In this document: positions 1 to 8,161 of the stretch, in pieces | How positions within the stretch are numbered: the stretch's first letter is position 1 | Layout of the letters: the number at the start of each line of letters is the position of its first letter | Assembly (NCBI RefSeq): GCF_003390925.1 | Contig: NZ_QUBS01000077.1 | Span: forward strand, 44,306-108,305 | Length of the DNA stretch: 64,000 nucleotides | Direction: 5' to 3' | Origin: Trinickia diaoshuihuensis | GTDB lineage: Bacteria > Pseudomonadota > Gammaproteobacteria > Burkholderiales > Burkholderiaceae | Program-made: the position numbers and the translations under genes | Notes under the pieces: model-generated | Database searches by the model: none | What the model was told of the DNA's origin: nothing | What the model saw: the letters and a program-made list of their open reading frames with translations, nothing else

Positions 1-1352
1 TGCGTGCCGACGATCGCGCGCCATGCGTCGCCGGGCGCCATATTCAACGCGTAACGGAGCGTGCCCAAGGACTCGAAACCGCGCAGCCCCATCATGCCTT
101 CCACGAGCCGGACGGCTTCGCCGACGCCGTTCGCGCGGAAGAACGCTTGGGCGACGAGCACCGCGACGAAGGTGACGGCAACGCTCGCGACTTTGCCCGC
201 GCGCGTGCCTGTGCGGCCCGCCACCGGCTTGCGGCCCACGACGAAGATGCGCCACGCGTGATTGACCGACAGATACAGCGCATGAAGCAGACCGAACACG
301 AGGTACTGAACACCCGCGCCGTGCCAAATGCCGGCGAGACTCATCGTGAAGACGGTCGGCAGCACGATGGTCGCCGCAAACCCGCCCGGCGTGCGGGCGG
401 CGGCCGAACCGGCTGCGAGGCCGCGCCTATCGCGCATGCGTGAGATGGCCATCGCCACGGGGTAGTAGAGGTAAGCCGTCAGATAGCGCGTCAGCGTGAT
501 GTGCCAGCGCGCCCAGAAATCGATGATGCTGCTCGCCTTGTAGGGCGAATTGAAGTTCAGCGGAAAACGGATGCCGAACATTTTCGCGAGACCGAGCGCC
601 ATATCGGAATAGCCGGAGAAATCGAAGTAAAGCTGTAGCGCATACGCGACGCTCGTGCCCCAGGCCGCCCAGAAACGCAGGTCGCCCGGCGCGGCGAAGC
701 CTGCGTCCGCGTAGGGGGCGATCGCGTCGGCAAGCAGCACTTTCTTGGCGAGGCCCATGACGAAAAGCATGGTGCCGACCGAAAGATTTTCGGCGCGGAA
801 GCGGAAGTTATCCTGCTTCGCGAACTGCGGCATCATTTCTTTGTGATGCAGAATCGGGCCGGCGATCAGATGCGGAAAGAACGTCACGAAGAGCACATAG
901 TTCAACAGCCGGCCCTCTTTCGCGATACCGGCGCGGCAATCGAGCAGATAGCCGATCTGCGTAAACGTGAAGAACGAGATGCCGAGCGGCAGCGCGAGCG
1001 GATCCATCATGCCGTGCGTGATGCCCAGCTCGCTCATGAAATTGAACAGCGCGGCGAAATACTTGTAGTGCACGAGCGCCGCCAGATCGGCCAGCACGCC
1101 GGCCGCGACGATCGCGTCCTGTACGCGCGGCCGGCCCGCGCAGCGCAGCATCCACCGGCTGATCGCGTAGTTGAAGGCAATCGATACGGCGAGCAGCGCG
1201 AGGAATTGCGGATTCCACCAGCCGTAGAACACGAACGACGCGATACAAAGCCATATGGCGGCGAGCCGCAGGCTAACGGCGCCGGCGAGGTAGTGTCCGG
1301 CGAGCGCGACGGGCAAAAACAGCAGCAAAAAGAGCCAGGAATTGAACAGCAT
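1..1352 (-). CDS. MBOAT-family O-acyltransferase, AlgI-like (3' end beyond the left edge)
   Basis: This is a multi-pass inner-membrane acyltransferase of the AlgI/DltB type. By family it hands an acetyl group across the membrane to a periplasmic AlgX/AlgJ-type transferase that modifies a polysaccharide. The reading frame opens at an ATG at 1352 (MLFNSWLFLLLFLPVALAG) and stays open to the window edge, about 450 codons, so the stop is not seen. It has many hydrophobic segments. The family motifs ISFFTFTQIGYL, YFDFSGYSDMA, RWHITLTRYL and, near the end, SLAGIWHGAG (the catalytic histidine region) are all present. It starts 11 bases after the stop of an AlgJ-like gene and is the last visible gene of the polysaccharide operon. 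The family call is firm; the substrate is inferred from the neighbours. Confidence 0.9.
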   Translation of the reverse strand, partial: MLFNSWLFLLLFLPVALAGHYLAGAVSLRLAAIWLCIASFVFYGWWNPQFLALLAVSIAFNYAISRWMLRCAGRPRVQDAIVAAGVLADLAALVHYKYFAALFNFMSELGITHGMMDPLALPLGISFFTFTQIGYLLDCRAGIAKEGRLLNYVLFVTFFPHLIAGPILHHKEMMPQFAKQDNFRFRAENLSVGTMLFVMGLAKKVLLADAIAPYADAGFAAPGDLRFWAAWGTSVAYALQLYFDFSGYSDMALGLAKMFGIRFPLNFNSPYKASSIIDFWARWHITLTRYLTAYLYYPVAMAISRMRDRRGLAAGSAAARTPGGFAATIVLPTVFTMSLAGIWHGAGVQYLVFGLLHALYLSVNHAWRIFVVGRKPVAGRTGTRAGKVASVAVTFVAVLVAQAFFRANGVGEAVRLVEGMMGLRGFESLGTLRYALNMAPGDAWRAIVGT

Positions 1353-1363
1353 CGCAATCGATC

Positions 1364-2536
1364 TCAGGCGGAAGGGGCGAACGCACGCGCCGCCGATGCG
1401 GCAGCCTGCGGCGGCCGCGGGACGTCTTGCCGCGCGGGCAGATGTGCGAGGACGGCTTTCTCGTCGTCGGTAAGCGGCAGCGACAGCGCGTTCTCCGAGA
1501 ACTCCCAGATCACGAGCCTGAGCGAGTTCGGCCAGCGCTCGCGCTGCTTGAGCGCCGCGATGAGCGCGCCGCTGAATTGGCCGCCGTCCATGCTGAGGTT
1601 CCAAACTTCACGCCCGAGCCCGATGCCGAGCCACGGCGCGAAGTTGCTGCGCCGGCCGTTCGAGCTGCCGGCGAGCAGCACTTCGACGGGCGGCGCGGCG
1701 TCGAGCAAGCCGCCCGAGCGCACCGGCTCGATGTCCTGAGGTTGCACCCGCTCCAGATCGGGACGCCAGCCCCGCGGCGCCCGCTGCAATCCCGAGAGCA
1801 CGAGCAGATCGCCGATGCGCACTTGCGGCGCGCCGGGTTTGCCGATGGAGAACTCCTGCGTACCTCTTTGGTTGCCCAGCAGCGGCAACGCAGCCTGTGC
1901 GACGGCCGTCGCCGCCGCGCGCGCGCCGTCGGCATTCATGTGCACGTCGGTGCGAAAGAACATCGGCTCCGTGTGCCCCTCGAGCGTGGCGCGTAAATCG
2001 ACGAACGGTACGCCCTCGTCGCGCAGCGCGTCTTGCCACTCATCGAGCCGTTGCCGCATGCCCTGCGACACGGCCCGGCCGCATAGATGCGCGGCCTCGA
2101 TACGCGACTTGTCCGGTACCGCCACCACGAGTACTTCAATGTGTTTTGCGCGCAACTCGCCCGTCCAGTAGCGCATCAATCGCACGCGCTCGCGCAGCAC
2201 GTCGGCCGCCACGCCCGGCTGAGGACGCAGGCCGTCGCGATAGAACATCCACTGCGGACAGCCGAGCGCCGTTTGGTCGCCGAGATCGCCGAGCAATCGA
2301 TAACGCACGGCGGCATTGGCGGTGTCGATGGCGCCCTGAGCCGGCAAACGCAGCGACTTGCCGAGCACGCGGCCGGCCGAGCCGTCGAGCCAGGCATGCG
2401 GACGCAGGGCCTGCGCATCGATCCTCGCATGGTCGAGCGACCACAGTGCCCAGCCGAAGCCGGCAACGAGCGACACCATGCACACCAGCGCGGTCAACCG
2501 GTGTCCGAGGGCGTGGTCCTGATCGGGGGTGGTCAC
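1364..2536 (-). CDS. AlgX/AlgJ-like polysaccharide O-acetyltransferase, copy 2
   Basis: This 390-aa protein has one N-terminal membrane anchor (about residues 14-33) followed by an SGNH-hydrolase-like domain. AlgJ/AlgX proteins transfer acetyl groups to exopolysaccharide in the periplasm with a Ser-His-Asp triad. Visible motifs are VVAVPDKSRIE, FFRTDVHMNADG (D197/H199, the DxH pair) and LLAGSSNGRR (serine at 291 or 292). It lies between a second AlgJ-like gene (4-base gap) and the MBOAT gene, the usual arrangement of an acetylation module. The SGNH serine context differs from the neighbouring copy, so the two may have different roles, such as acetyl relay and final transfer. That division of labour is inference. 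Confidence 0.8.
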   Translation of the reverse strand: MTTPDQDHALGHRLTALVCMVSLVAGFGWALWSLDHARIDAQALRPHAWLDGSAGRVLGKSLRLPAQGAIDTANAAVRYRLLGDLGDQTALGCPQWMFYRDGLRPQPGVAADVLRERVRLMRYWTGELRAKHIEVLVVAVPDKSRIEAAHLCGRAVSQGMRQRLDEWQDALRDEGVPFVDLRATLEGHTEPMFFRTDVHMNADGARAAATAVAQAALPLLGNQRGTQEFSIGKPGAPQVRIGDLLVLSGLQRAPRGWRPDLERVQPQDIEPVRSGGLLDAAPPVEVLLAGSSNGRRSNFAPWLGIGLGREVWNLSMDGGQFSGALIAALKQRERWPNSLRLVIWEFSENALSLPLTDDEKAVLAHLPARQDVPRPPQAAASAARAFAPSA

Positions 2537-2540
2537 GTCG

Positions 2541-3551
2541 TCAGGTCCCGAGTGCGGCCTTCAACCGCGAGAGCCAGGTTTCGGTCGACATGATCGACGC
2601 GTTGTCCCACAGCCCAGAGGCGTCGGGGCCTTGGGCGTAGGTCGGCTCGAACATTTGCCAGATGAGCACCTGCGGCTTGTGCGCCTTGAATTCGGGCGAT
2701 TCGACGTACTCGAGCAACATGATCCACTGGCCGACGTTGCCCGGCTTCCAGTTCACCGAAACGGGACGATCGATCAGATTCGAGAGCTTTTGCGGGAAGC
2801 CGAAATACGGCTGCACCATGCTGTGACCCGTCACGTGCACGGGTGCGGGGGCGTCGTCGATCAAACTCTGGCCTTCGGCCTGACGTCGCACCGAATACAC
2901 TTCGCGGCCGACCTGCTTTTTCTCGTCCGCCGTGAGGAAGAGTTCGGCCAAATCGCCGTAGCGGCGTTCGTTGAACATGCTGCCGAGCGGCATGCCGGTA
3001 CCGGGCCGGCCGTCGAGCGCCGGCACGTCATGCGCGATCATGCGAGCGGTGGCCTCCGCCGTCGCATCGGCGGCCACCTGCGTCCAGTGCTGATCGGTGC
3101 GATAAAACACGTTGTCGCCCGCATCGCGCAGCTTGCGCAGCACGGCTTCGTCGTCGAACGCCGGGATGCCGGCTTGTTTCAGCTTGCCGAGAATGGCGGC
3201 ATACCGTGCCTGCACCTCGGGGCTCAGCGCGCGGCCGTCGGGCAGCTTGTCCTGATAGAAGCGCGTCTTGTCGGGCAGCAGGAGGACTTCGAGCTTGATG
3301 CCGCGCGCGGCGAACAAGTCGCGCGCCTGCTGGATCAACCGCGTATCGTTATCGATGCCGCGCATATCGACGCTCGTGAGACTGCCCCACCCCGGAAAGA
3401 GCCAACCGTCCTTGCCCTTGATGACGATCGAGGACGCATCCTGCGCCTGGGCCTGCGCGCTTGCGCTCGTCAGCGCGGTCACGGCGCCGGTCGCGGCGAG
3501 CGCGCCGAGTGTCGCGACGCATAGCGCGGTCCGCCGAACGATGCGCAGCAT
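2541..3551 (-). CDS. AlgX/AlgJ-like polysaccharide O-acetyltransferase, copy 1
   Basis: This is a 336-aa exported protein. The start at 3551 is chosen because it gives a clean signal peptide (MLRIVRRTALCVATLGALAA, with Ala-rich cleavage near residue 34) behind a GGGGAAG ribosome site. The frame is open to 3665, but that would overlap the upstream gene. The motifs LLLPDKTRFYQ, YRTDQHWTQ (D153/H155) and VTGHSM (S244) fit the AlgX/AlgJ catalytic triad. It contains the conserved QMFEPTYA-type segment near the C-terminus. It sits directly downstream of the NfrA-like exporter, which suggests it acts on the exported glycan in the periplasm. Confidence 0.82.
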   Translation of the reverse strand: MLRIVRRTALCVATLGALAATGAVTALTSASAQAQAQDASSIVIKGKDGWLFPGWGSLTSVDMRGIDNDTRLIQQARDLFAARGIKLEVLLLPDKTRFYQDKLPDGRALSPEVQARYAAILGKLKQAGIPAFDDEAVLRKLRDAGDNVFYRTDQHWTQVAADATAEATARMIAHDVPALDGRPGTGMPLGSMFNERRYGDLAELFLTADEKKQVGREVYSVRRQAEGQSLIDDAPAPVHVTGHSMVQPYFGFPQKLSNLIDRPVSVNWKPGNVGQWIMLLEYVESPEFKAHKPQVLIWQMFEPTYAQGPDASGLWDNASIMSTETWLSRLKAALGT

Positions 3552-3661
3552 CGTCCGCTTCCCCGGCACACTCGAAAAAGATGTCTGGTTCAACCTGCGA
3601 CTCCCGAAAATAAATACGCCAGACGCATACGGCCACGCGCCGACGCAATGGCGCTCGTCCG

Positions 3662-6439
3662 TCAATACGACAGCGTCACCGTCATAAACAAACCTTTCGA
3701 TCGGTCCTTGGAACCGCCGCCCACGTTGAAGCGGTACTGCGTCGCCCAGTCGACGTAGGAACGAGGCGCGTCGTAGTGGTCCTCGCGGAACCAGTAACGA
3801 AGGTTCAGGCCCACGCCCGCCCCCATCGACCAGTCCGACCCGTTCCCGAGCAACGCGATCGAGCCGTTGCCGAGCGTCGGCGCCTGCACCCGGTCGTTCT
3901 CGTGGAGGAAGTCGCCGCCGACGACCCCATAAGGAAAGATCACGAGATGGTCGCTCACGACATCCGCGCGGAAGCTGCGGCCCACGCGCAACTCATAGGC
4001 CGCGAAAAGCTGATCGCGCTTATAACGTCCCGAGCTGCGCGCGCTCTGGGCGCCGGTGGTTTGGTCGGTGAGCCAGAATTGCGACGGCATGTCCTGCCAC
4101 GAGTAGCCGGCCTGCATGTAGCCTTCGATCGTGAGCCAGCTTGGCTTGTCCATGCGCAGCGTCGTGCCCTCGTAATAGCCGTACGTCATATACGAGAGCC
4201 ACCCGCCGTTACCGGCACGCGAAACATAGTTAGCCGTTTGCGGATTGGCGAGCGCCGGGCCGTTCGGATTGGACGGATCGCGGCCGCTCAGGCGGCAGCG
4301 CATCGAATCCGATGCCGGCGTGACCGTGCCCGAGCGCGTGGCCGAGCCGAGGTTGAACTGACGCTCGATGCCGAACGTGAGGCCCAATTGCGTCGATGGC
4401 GTAAAGCGGATACCGAGCGAGCCCGTGGTCGTCGGGATGCCGGACAGGCCGTTGTTGACGCTCTCGTCGACGTTGACGGGCGTGTTCGTGCACGGATCGA
4501 GCACGGTCTGCGCCGGCGTGCGGCCGGAGCCGTTGGCGACGGTTTGCGTCAGCCGGCCGTAAACCTCGAACACACGCGTGGTCGAATTGAGGATCATCGA
4601 CGGCCGCCAAAACACCTCGGCCGACCCGAACACCGCGTCGCCGGGCACCGTGACTTGCGCGCCGCCCAGGCCCGGCCCGGCCGGCCTCGCGCCGCGATAT
4701 CCCGCCGAGACCGTCGCGCCCCATTGGCGCGAGAGTCCACCGATGGAGTTGCGCGTATCGAAACGCTGCTCCGGCGTGAGCGCCAGCTTGCCGGCGTCGC
4801 TCATATCGATGGCGTGCTTAAGCGTATCGACGGCGCCGCGCTTGTCGCCCGCATTGGCGAGCGCATAGCCCTCATCGAGAATCGACGTCGGCGGCGCGTT
4901 GCCCGTCGCGCGCGCCGCCCGGAAGTCGGCCACCGCTTTGCCCGCCTCGTTTTCGCGCTGAAACAGGTAGCCGCGTTGCATGAGCAGCGCGGCGTCGCCC
5001 GGCGATTGCGCAAGCGCGTCGTTCAACCGCTGCTCGGCTTCCCTCATCTGCGCCGCGTTGCCGGCGGAGAGCGCTGTCGTCAGCAGCCGTTGCATCGCCG
5101 GATTTTGCGGATCGTCAGCCGCGGCCTTGCGTGCCTTGGCGATCGCTTCCGCATAATCGCCTCTCGCATAAGCGGTGTAGGCCTGCGCGCTCGCGCCGCC
5201 CGCGCCCCCCGCATCGGAGGGCAGCAGCTCGCACGATGTGCCGTACGGCGTGTCGTGGCAGTCCTGCACCGGCGCAGGGTAGTTCGCGAGCGTGAGCTGC
5301 ACGGGGCGGCGCGCCATGGGGCGGCCCTCCGTCTTCGCCGAACGCAACCGGCGCGCCACCGCCGCGTCCTTCTGATCGAGCGGCGCAACGAGCGCCGCGA
5401 CGCGCGCCGGATCACCACCGGCGAGCGCCGCATCGGCCGCGATGAGGCGAATGTTCTTGCGCTGGCCGTCGTCCAGCCAATCCTGCCCCAGCGCCGCGTC
5501 GAAATCGGCATCGGCCTGCTCGGCCTTGCCCTGTCGCTGACGCAGATAGGCGCGCATGACGAGTGCGACCGTGTTGCCGTCGTCCTGCGTGAGCGCGTCG
5601 GTGGCGGCGTCCTCGGCCGCGCTCAATTGGTCGTCGAGCATGAGCGAGGTCATGAGCAGCAACCGATGGCTATCGATGTCGGGGGCGAGCGATACCGCCT
5701 CGCGCGCAAACGGAATCGCGGCATGCGGATCGTTCGCGATCAGCGCCTGATAGCCTTTTTGCGCCGGGATCACGGCCATTCGGCGCCGCAGCGTCTGACG
5801 CCGCGCGAGCAAATCGTGTTTGTTCGGCGCACCGAGCGAGAGCGCGGTGTCGGCGGCGCCCGCCGCTTCGGCGTATTTGCCCTGCGCTTCGAGCGCGTCG
5901 AGCCACAGCATCGCCCAGGCGCCCTGCGTCGGATCGATGCGCAGCGCTGCTTCGGCGCGCTGGGCGCTCGCGGCATATTCCTTACTGTTGAAGTCGGTAT
6001 AGGCCTGCGTCGCGATCGGAAAACCCTTGCGCCAGGCGGCGCTCGATGGATTGCCGGCGCCGCCGGGCGCGGGGCGCAGATTGGCCTTCACTTCCCGCAG
6101 CGCGGGTGCGTCGAAGCCCGCTTTGATCGCATCGTCGGCCGCCGCCTGCGCCGCATCGAGCTTGCCGGCCTTTTGCAGCGAATAGATCAGCAACATGCGC
6201 AGACGCAGGACGTCGGGACGCAAGCGAATGGCGCTTTCGGCCTGAGCGGCTGCCTGCGCGAATCGCTGCGCGCGGTAGCCGGCATACGCCTCGTTCGCGA
6301 GACGCCAGGCCTCGCCTTGCAGCGGCGCTTCCGCCGCCGGCTTCTTCGAGGCCTGCGCGAGCGCGCCCGACGGCACGGCAGCTCCGGTGAAGGCCGCGAG
6401 CACCGCGGTCAGCACGAGGGGACGAACGAAATGCGTCAT
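3662..6439 (-). CDS. nfrA: NfrA-like TPR / outer-membrane polysaccharide export protein
   Basis: This 925-aa protein begins with a signal peptide (residues 1-28, ending SGALA). About 550 residues of TPR-like helical repeats follow, then a C-terminal region of about 330 residues rich in alternating hydrophobic residues that ends in an aromatic (TVTLSY), as outer-membrane barrels do. The layout matches NfrA/BcsC-type exporters, in which a periplasmic TPR scaffold leads to an outer-membrane pore. In E. coli NfrA is the outer-membrane partner of NfrB and the receptor for phage N4. Its ATG overlaps the nfrB stop by 4 bases, so the two are translationally coupled. The family call is strong; the exported polymer is inferred. 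Confidence 0.85.
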   Translation of the reverse strand: MTHFVRPLVLTAVLAAFTGAAVPSGALAQASKKPAAEAPLQGEAWRLANEAYAGYRAQRFAQAAAQAESAIRLRPDVLRLRMLLIYSLQKAGKLDAAQAAADDAIKAGFDAPALREVKANLRPAPGGAGNPSSAAWRKGFPIATQAYTDFNSKEYAASAQRAEAALRIDPTQGAWAMLWLDALEAQGKYAEAAGAADTALSLGAPNKHDLLARRQTLRRRMAVIPAQKGYQALIANDPHAAIPFAREAVSLAPDIDSHRLLLMTSLMLDDQLSAAEDAATDALTQDDGNTVALVMRAYLRQRQGKAEQADADFDAALGQDWLDDGQRKNIRLIAADAALAGGDPARVAALVAPLDQKDAAVARRLRSAKTEGRPMARRPVQLTLANYPAPVQDCHDTPYGTSCELLPSDAGGAGGASAQAYTAYARGDYAEAIAKARKAAADDPQNPAMQRLLTTALSAGNAAQMREAEQRLNDALAQSPGDAALLMQRGYLFQRENEAGKAVADFRAARATGNAPPTSILDEGYALANAGDKRGAVDTLKHAIDMSDAGKLALTPEQRFDTRNSIGGLSRQWGATVSAGYRGARPAGPGLGGAQVTVPGDAVFGSAEVFWRPSMILNSTTRVFEVYGRLTQTVANGSGRTPAQTVLDPCTNTPVNVDESVNNGLSGIPTTTGSLGIRFTPSTQLGLTFGIERQFNLGSATRSGTVTPASDSMRCRLSGRDPSNPNGPALANPQTANYVSRAGNGGWLSYMTYGYYEGTTLRMDKPSWLTIEGYMQAGYSWQDMPSQFWLTDQTTGAQSARSSGRYKRDQLFAAYELRVGRSFRADVVSDHLVIFPYGVVGGDFLHENDRVQAPTLGNGSIALLGNGSDWSMGAGVGLNLRYWFREDHYDAPRSYVDWATQYRFNVGGGSKDRSKGLFMTVTLSY

Positions 6440-8142
6440 GAGGTCTTGAGCTCAATCGGTGCAATCGGTGGCCCGGCCGGCTCGAGGGCCGCCGCGCCTT
6501 CCTGGAACGAGAGGGCTTCATGCAGCGTCGCTTCGTCGAGCCAGCCTTGCTCGATCAGAATCTGCCCGAGCGGCTTATGCTCCTTCGCCTGCAAGTCGAC
6601 GGCGAAGGCAAGGCGCGTTTCGTCGATGGCCTGCCAAGACAGCAGCAACTCGCCCAAACGCTGGCGCTGCTGCGTGAGCTGATCGGTGGAGGGGAAGTCG
6701 TGCATCGTCTTGTCCCAGACGAGCCGCTTGCCCGTGACGAGATGGACGATGAACAGGCGCCATGCGCGCGCGGCGGCCATCGCATTGATGAAGTTGCCGA
6801 CGATCATGCGCGGCACCGCGAGCACCGCGTGCTCCCAGCCGTACATGTGCCACACGAAGTAGCTGCGTTGAACGATCCGCAACGCGAGCGCGAACGAGTT
6901 CAAGCCCATCAGCGTGGCGATCCAGCCGTTCGGCGAGAAGACCGACGGATAGTAGATCGTCCACCAGCCCATGCGGTCGGCGGCCCAGAAGCCGAGAAAA
7001 TTCAGCAGCAGCAGATACGCGAGGATCGCGACGAACGACGTCGCGAGTCCCTTGCGGTCGCGAAACAGCAGGTATTTCACGCCGAGCGAACCGTGCCAGC
7101 CCACCTGCTGCCAGCCTTGCAAGCCGATGCCGAGCGTCCAGCGCGCCTTCTGTCGATAGGCGGTACGGAACGTATTCGGAAAGTACTCGCGAATGCCGAG
7201 CGGCATCGAGATCGTCGAAATCTTTTCTTTTCCGAGGCCGAAGAACGACTGGCGGCGCGTCACGTACTCCACCGTGAACTTGCCGAAGATCTGCCGCAAC
7301 CCGCTGCGCGCGAGCCGCGCGCCGATGTCGTAGTCCTCGGTGAGCGTATCGGTATTGAAGGGTTGGTTCTGCGTCTGCTCGGCCAGCAGTTGCAGCGCGC
7401 GCTGCGAGAAACAGGTCCCCACGCCCGCGGACGGCACCATTTTCGACAGGCTCTCTCTCACTACGAGATCCTTCGTATGCCATTCCGCGAACTCGTCCAT
7501 ATAGCTGCCCGCCACGAGTTCGTACCACTCGCGTTCGAGCGAGGTGACCGGCAACTGAATGAAATCCATGCGCGGCAGCAGATAGTTGTAGTACTTGAGT
7601 TCGAGCGGGTGGAGCACGTCTTCGCTATCGTGCAAGACGACGCCCGCGAAGGGCTCCGCCTGCTGCGCGTTTTGGCGGAAGATGGCCTGCACGATCCAGT
7701 TCAGGCAATCGGCCTTGCAGGTCGGACCATCGTGCGGCACCTCGACGCGCACGAGCTGCCGGTAGCGGCGGCGCATGCGCTCCACTTCGTTGCGCGTACG
7801 CTCGTCGTTGCGGTACGTGCCCACGAAGATCATGTAGTTCTTGTACTCGAGCGTGCCGACCATGCTTTCTAGCATGGGTGCGATCACGTCGTATTCGAGC
7901 CACGCGGGCACCATGATCGCGAGCGGCTGCTCGGGCACCGCGCGCAGTTGCGCCGCCTGCAACGGCGTATGGCGACGCCACACCGTGAGCGAACGCCATA
8001 TCTGGCGCACCCAGTACCAGCCGTCGACGAATAGATCGTCGAGGCTGGAGAGCAAGATGACGACGCCTACCACGGCGCTCGTGATTTCGAGCGCGTGGTA
8101 GTAGTCGGCGACCAGATAAGGCCAGTAGAGTGAGGAGAACAT
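6436..8142 (-). CDS. nfrB: NfrB-like processive glycosyltransferase with C-terminal MshEN (c-di-GMP) domain
   Basis: This 568-aa inner-membrane family 2 glycosyltransferase has membrane segments near both ends of the catalytic domain. The processive-GT motifs are VVLHDSEDV, NTDTLTEDYD and YRQKARWTLGI (QxxRW). The last roughly 70 residues (about 490-550) contain the paired MshEN pattern. The first copy is degenerate (QRLGELLLSWQAIDETRL). The second is canonical (PLGQILIEQGWLDEATLHEA followed by LSFQ). MshEN domains bind cyclic di-GMP, and E. coli NfrB, which has the same layout, is c-di-GMP controlled and uses UDP-ManNAc. The gene lies between the BcsB-like and NfrA-like genes, which fits a synthase-dependent secretion machine. 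The sugar specificity is inferred. Confidence 0.88.
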   Translation of the reverse strand: MFSSLYWPYLVADYYHALEITSAVVGVVILLSSLDDLFVDGWYWVRQIWRSLTVWRRHTPLQAAQLRAVPEQPLAIMVPAWLEYDVIAPMLESMVGTLEYKNYMIFVGTYRNDERTRNEVERMRRRYRQLVRVEVPHDGPTCKADCLNWIVQAIFRQNAQQAEPFAGVVLHDSEDVLHPLELKYYNYLLPRMDFIQLPVTSLEREWYELVAGSYMDEFAEWHTKDLVVRESLSKMVPSAGVGTCFSQRALQLLAEQTQNQPFNTDTLTEDYDIGARLARSGLRQIFGKFTVEYVTRRQSFFGLGKEKISTISMPLGIREYFPNTFRTAYRQKARWTLGIGLQGWQQVGWHGSLGVKYLLFRDRKGLATSFVAILAYLLLLNFLGFWAADRMGWWTIYYPSVFSPNGWIATLMGLNSFALALRIVQRSYFVWHMYGWEHAVLAVPRMIVGNFINAMAAARAWRLFIVHLVTGKRLVWDKTMHDFPSTDQLTQQRQRLGELLLSWQAIDETRLAFAVDLQAKEHKPLGQILIEQGWLDEATLHEALSFQEGAAALEPAGPPIAPIELKTS

Positions 8143-8161
8143 GGCGCGTTGCCGCTCGCGT

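Noticed and set aside
3776..6682. Long plus-strand open frame of 968 codons opposite nfrA
   Set aside because: It is a GC-rich antisense shadow: Arg/Ala/His-rich with no domain, while the minus strand encodes clear NfrA features.
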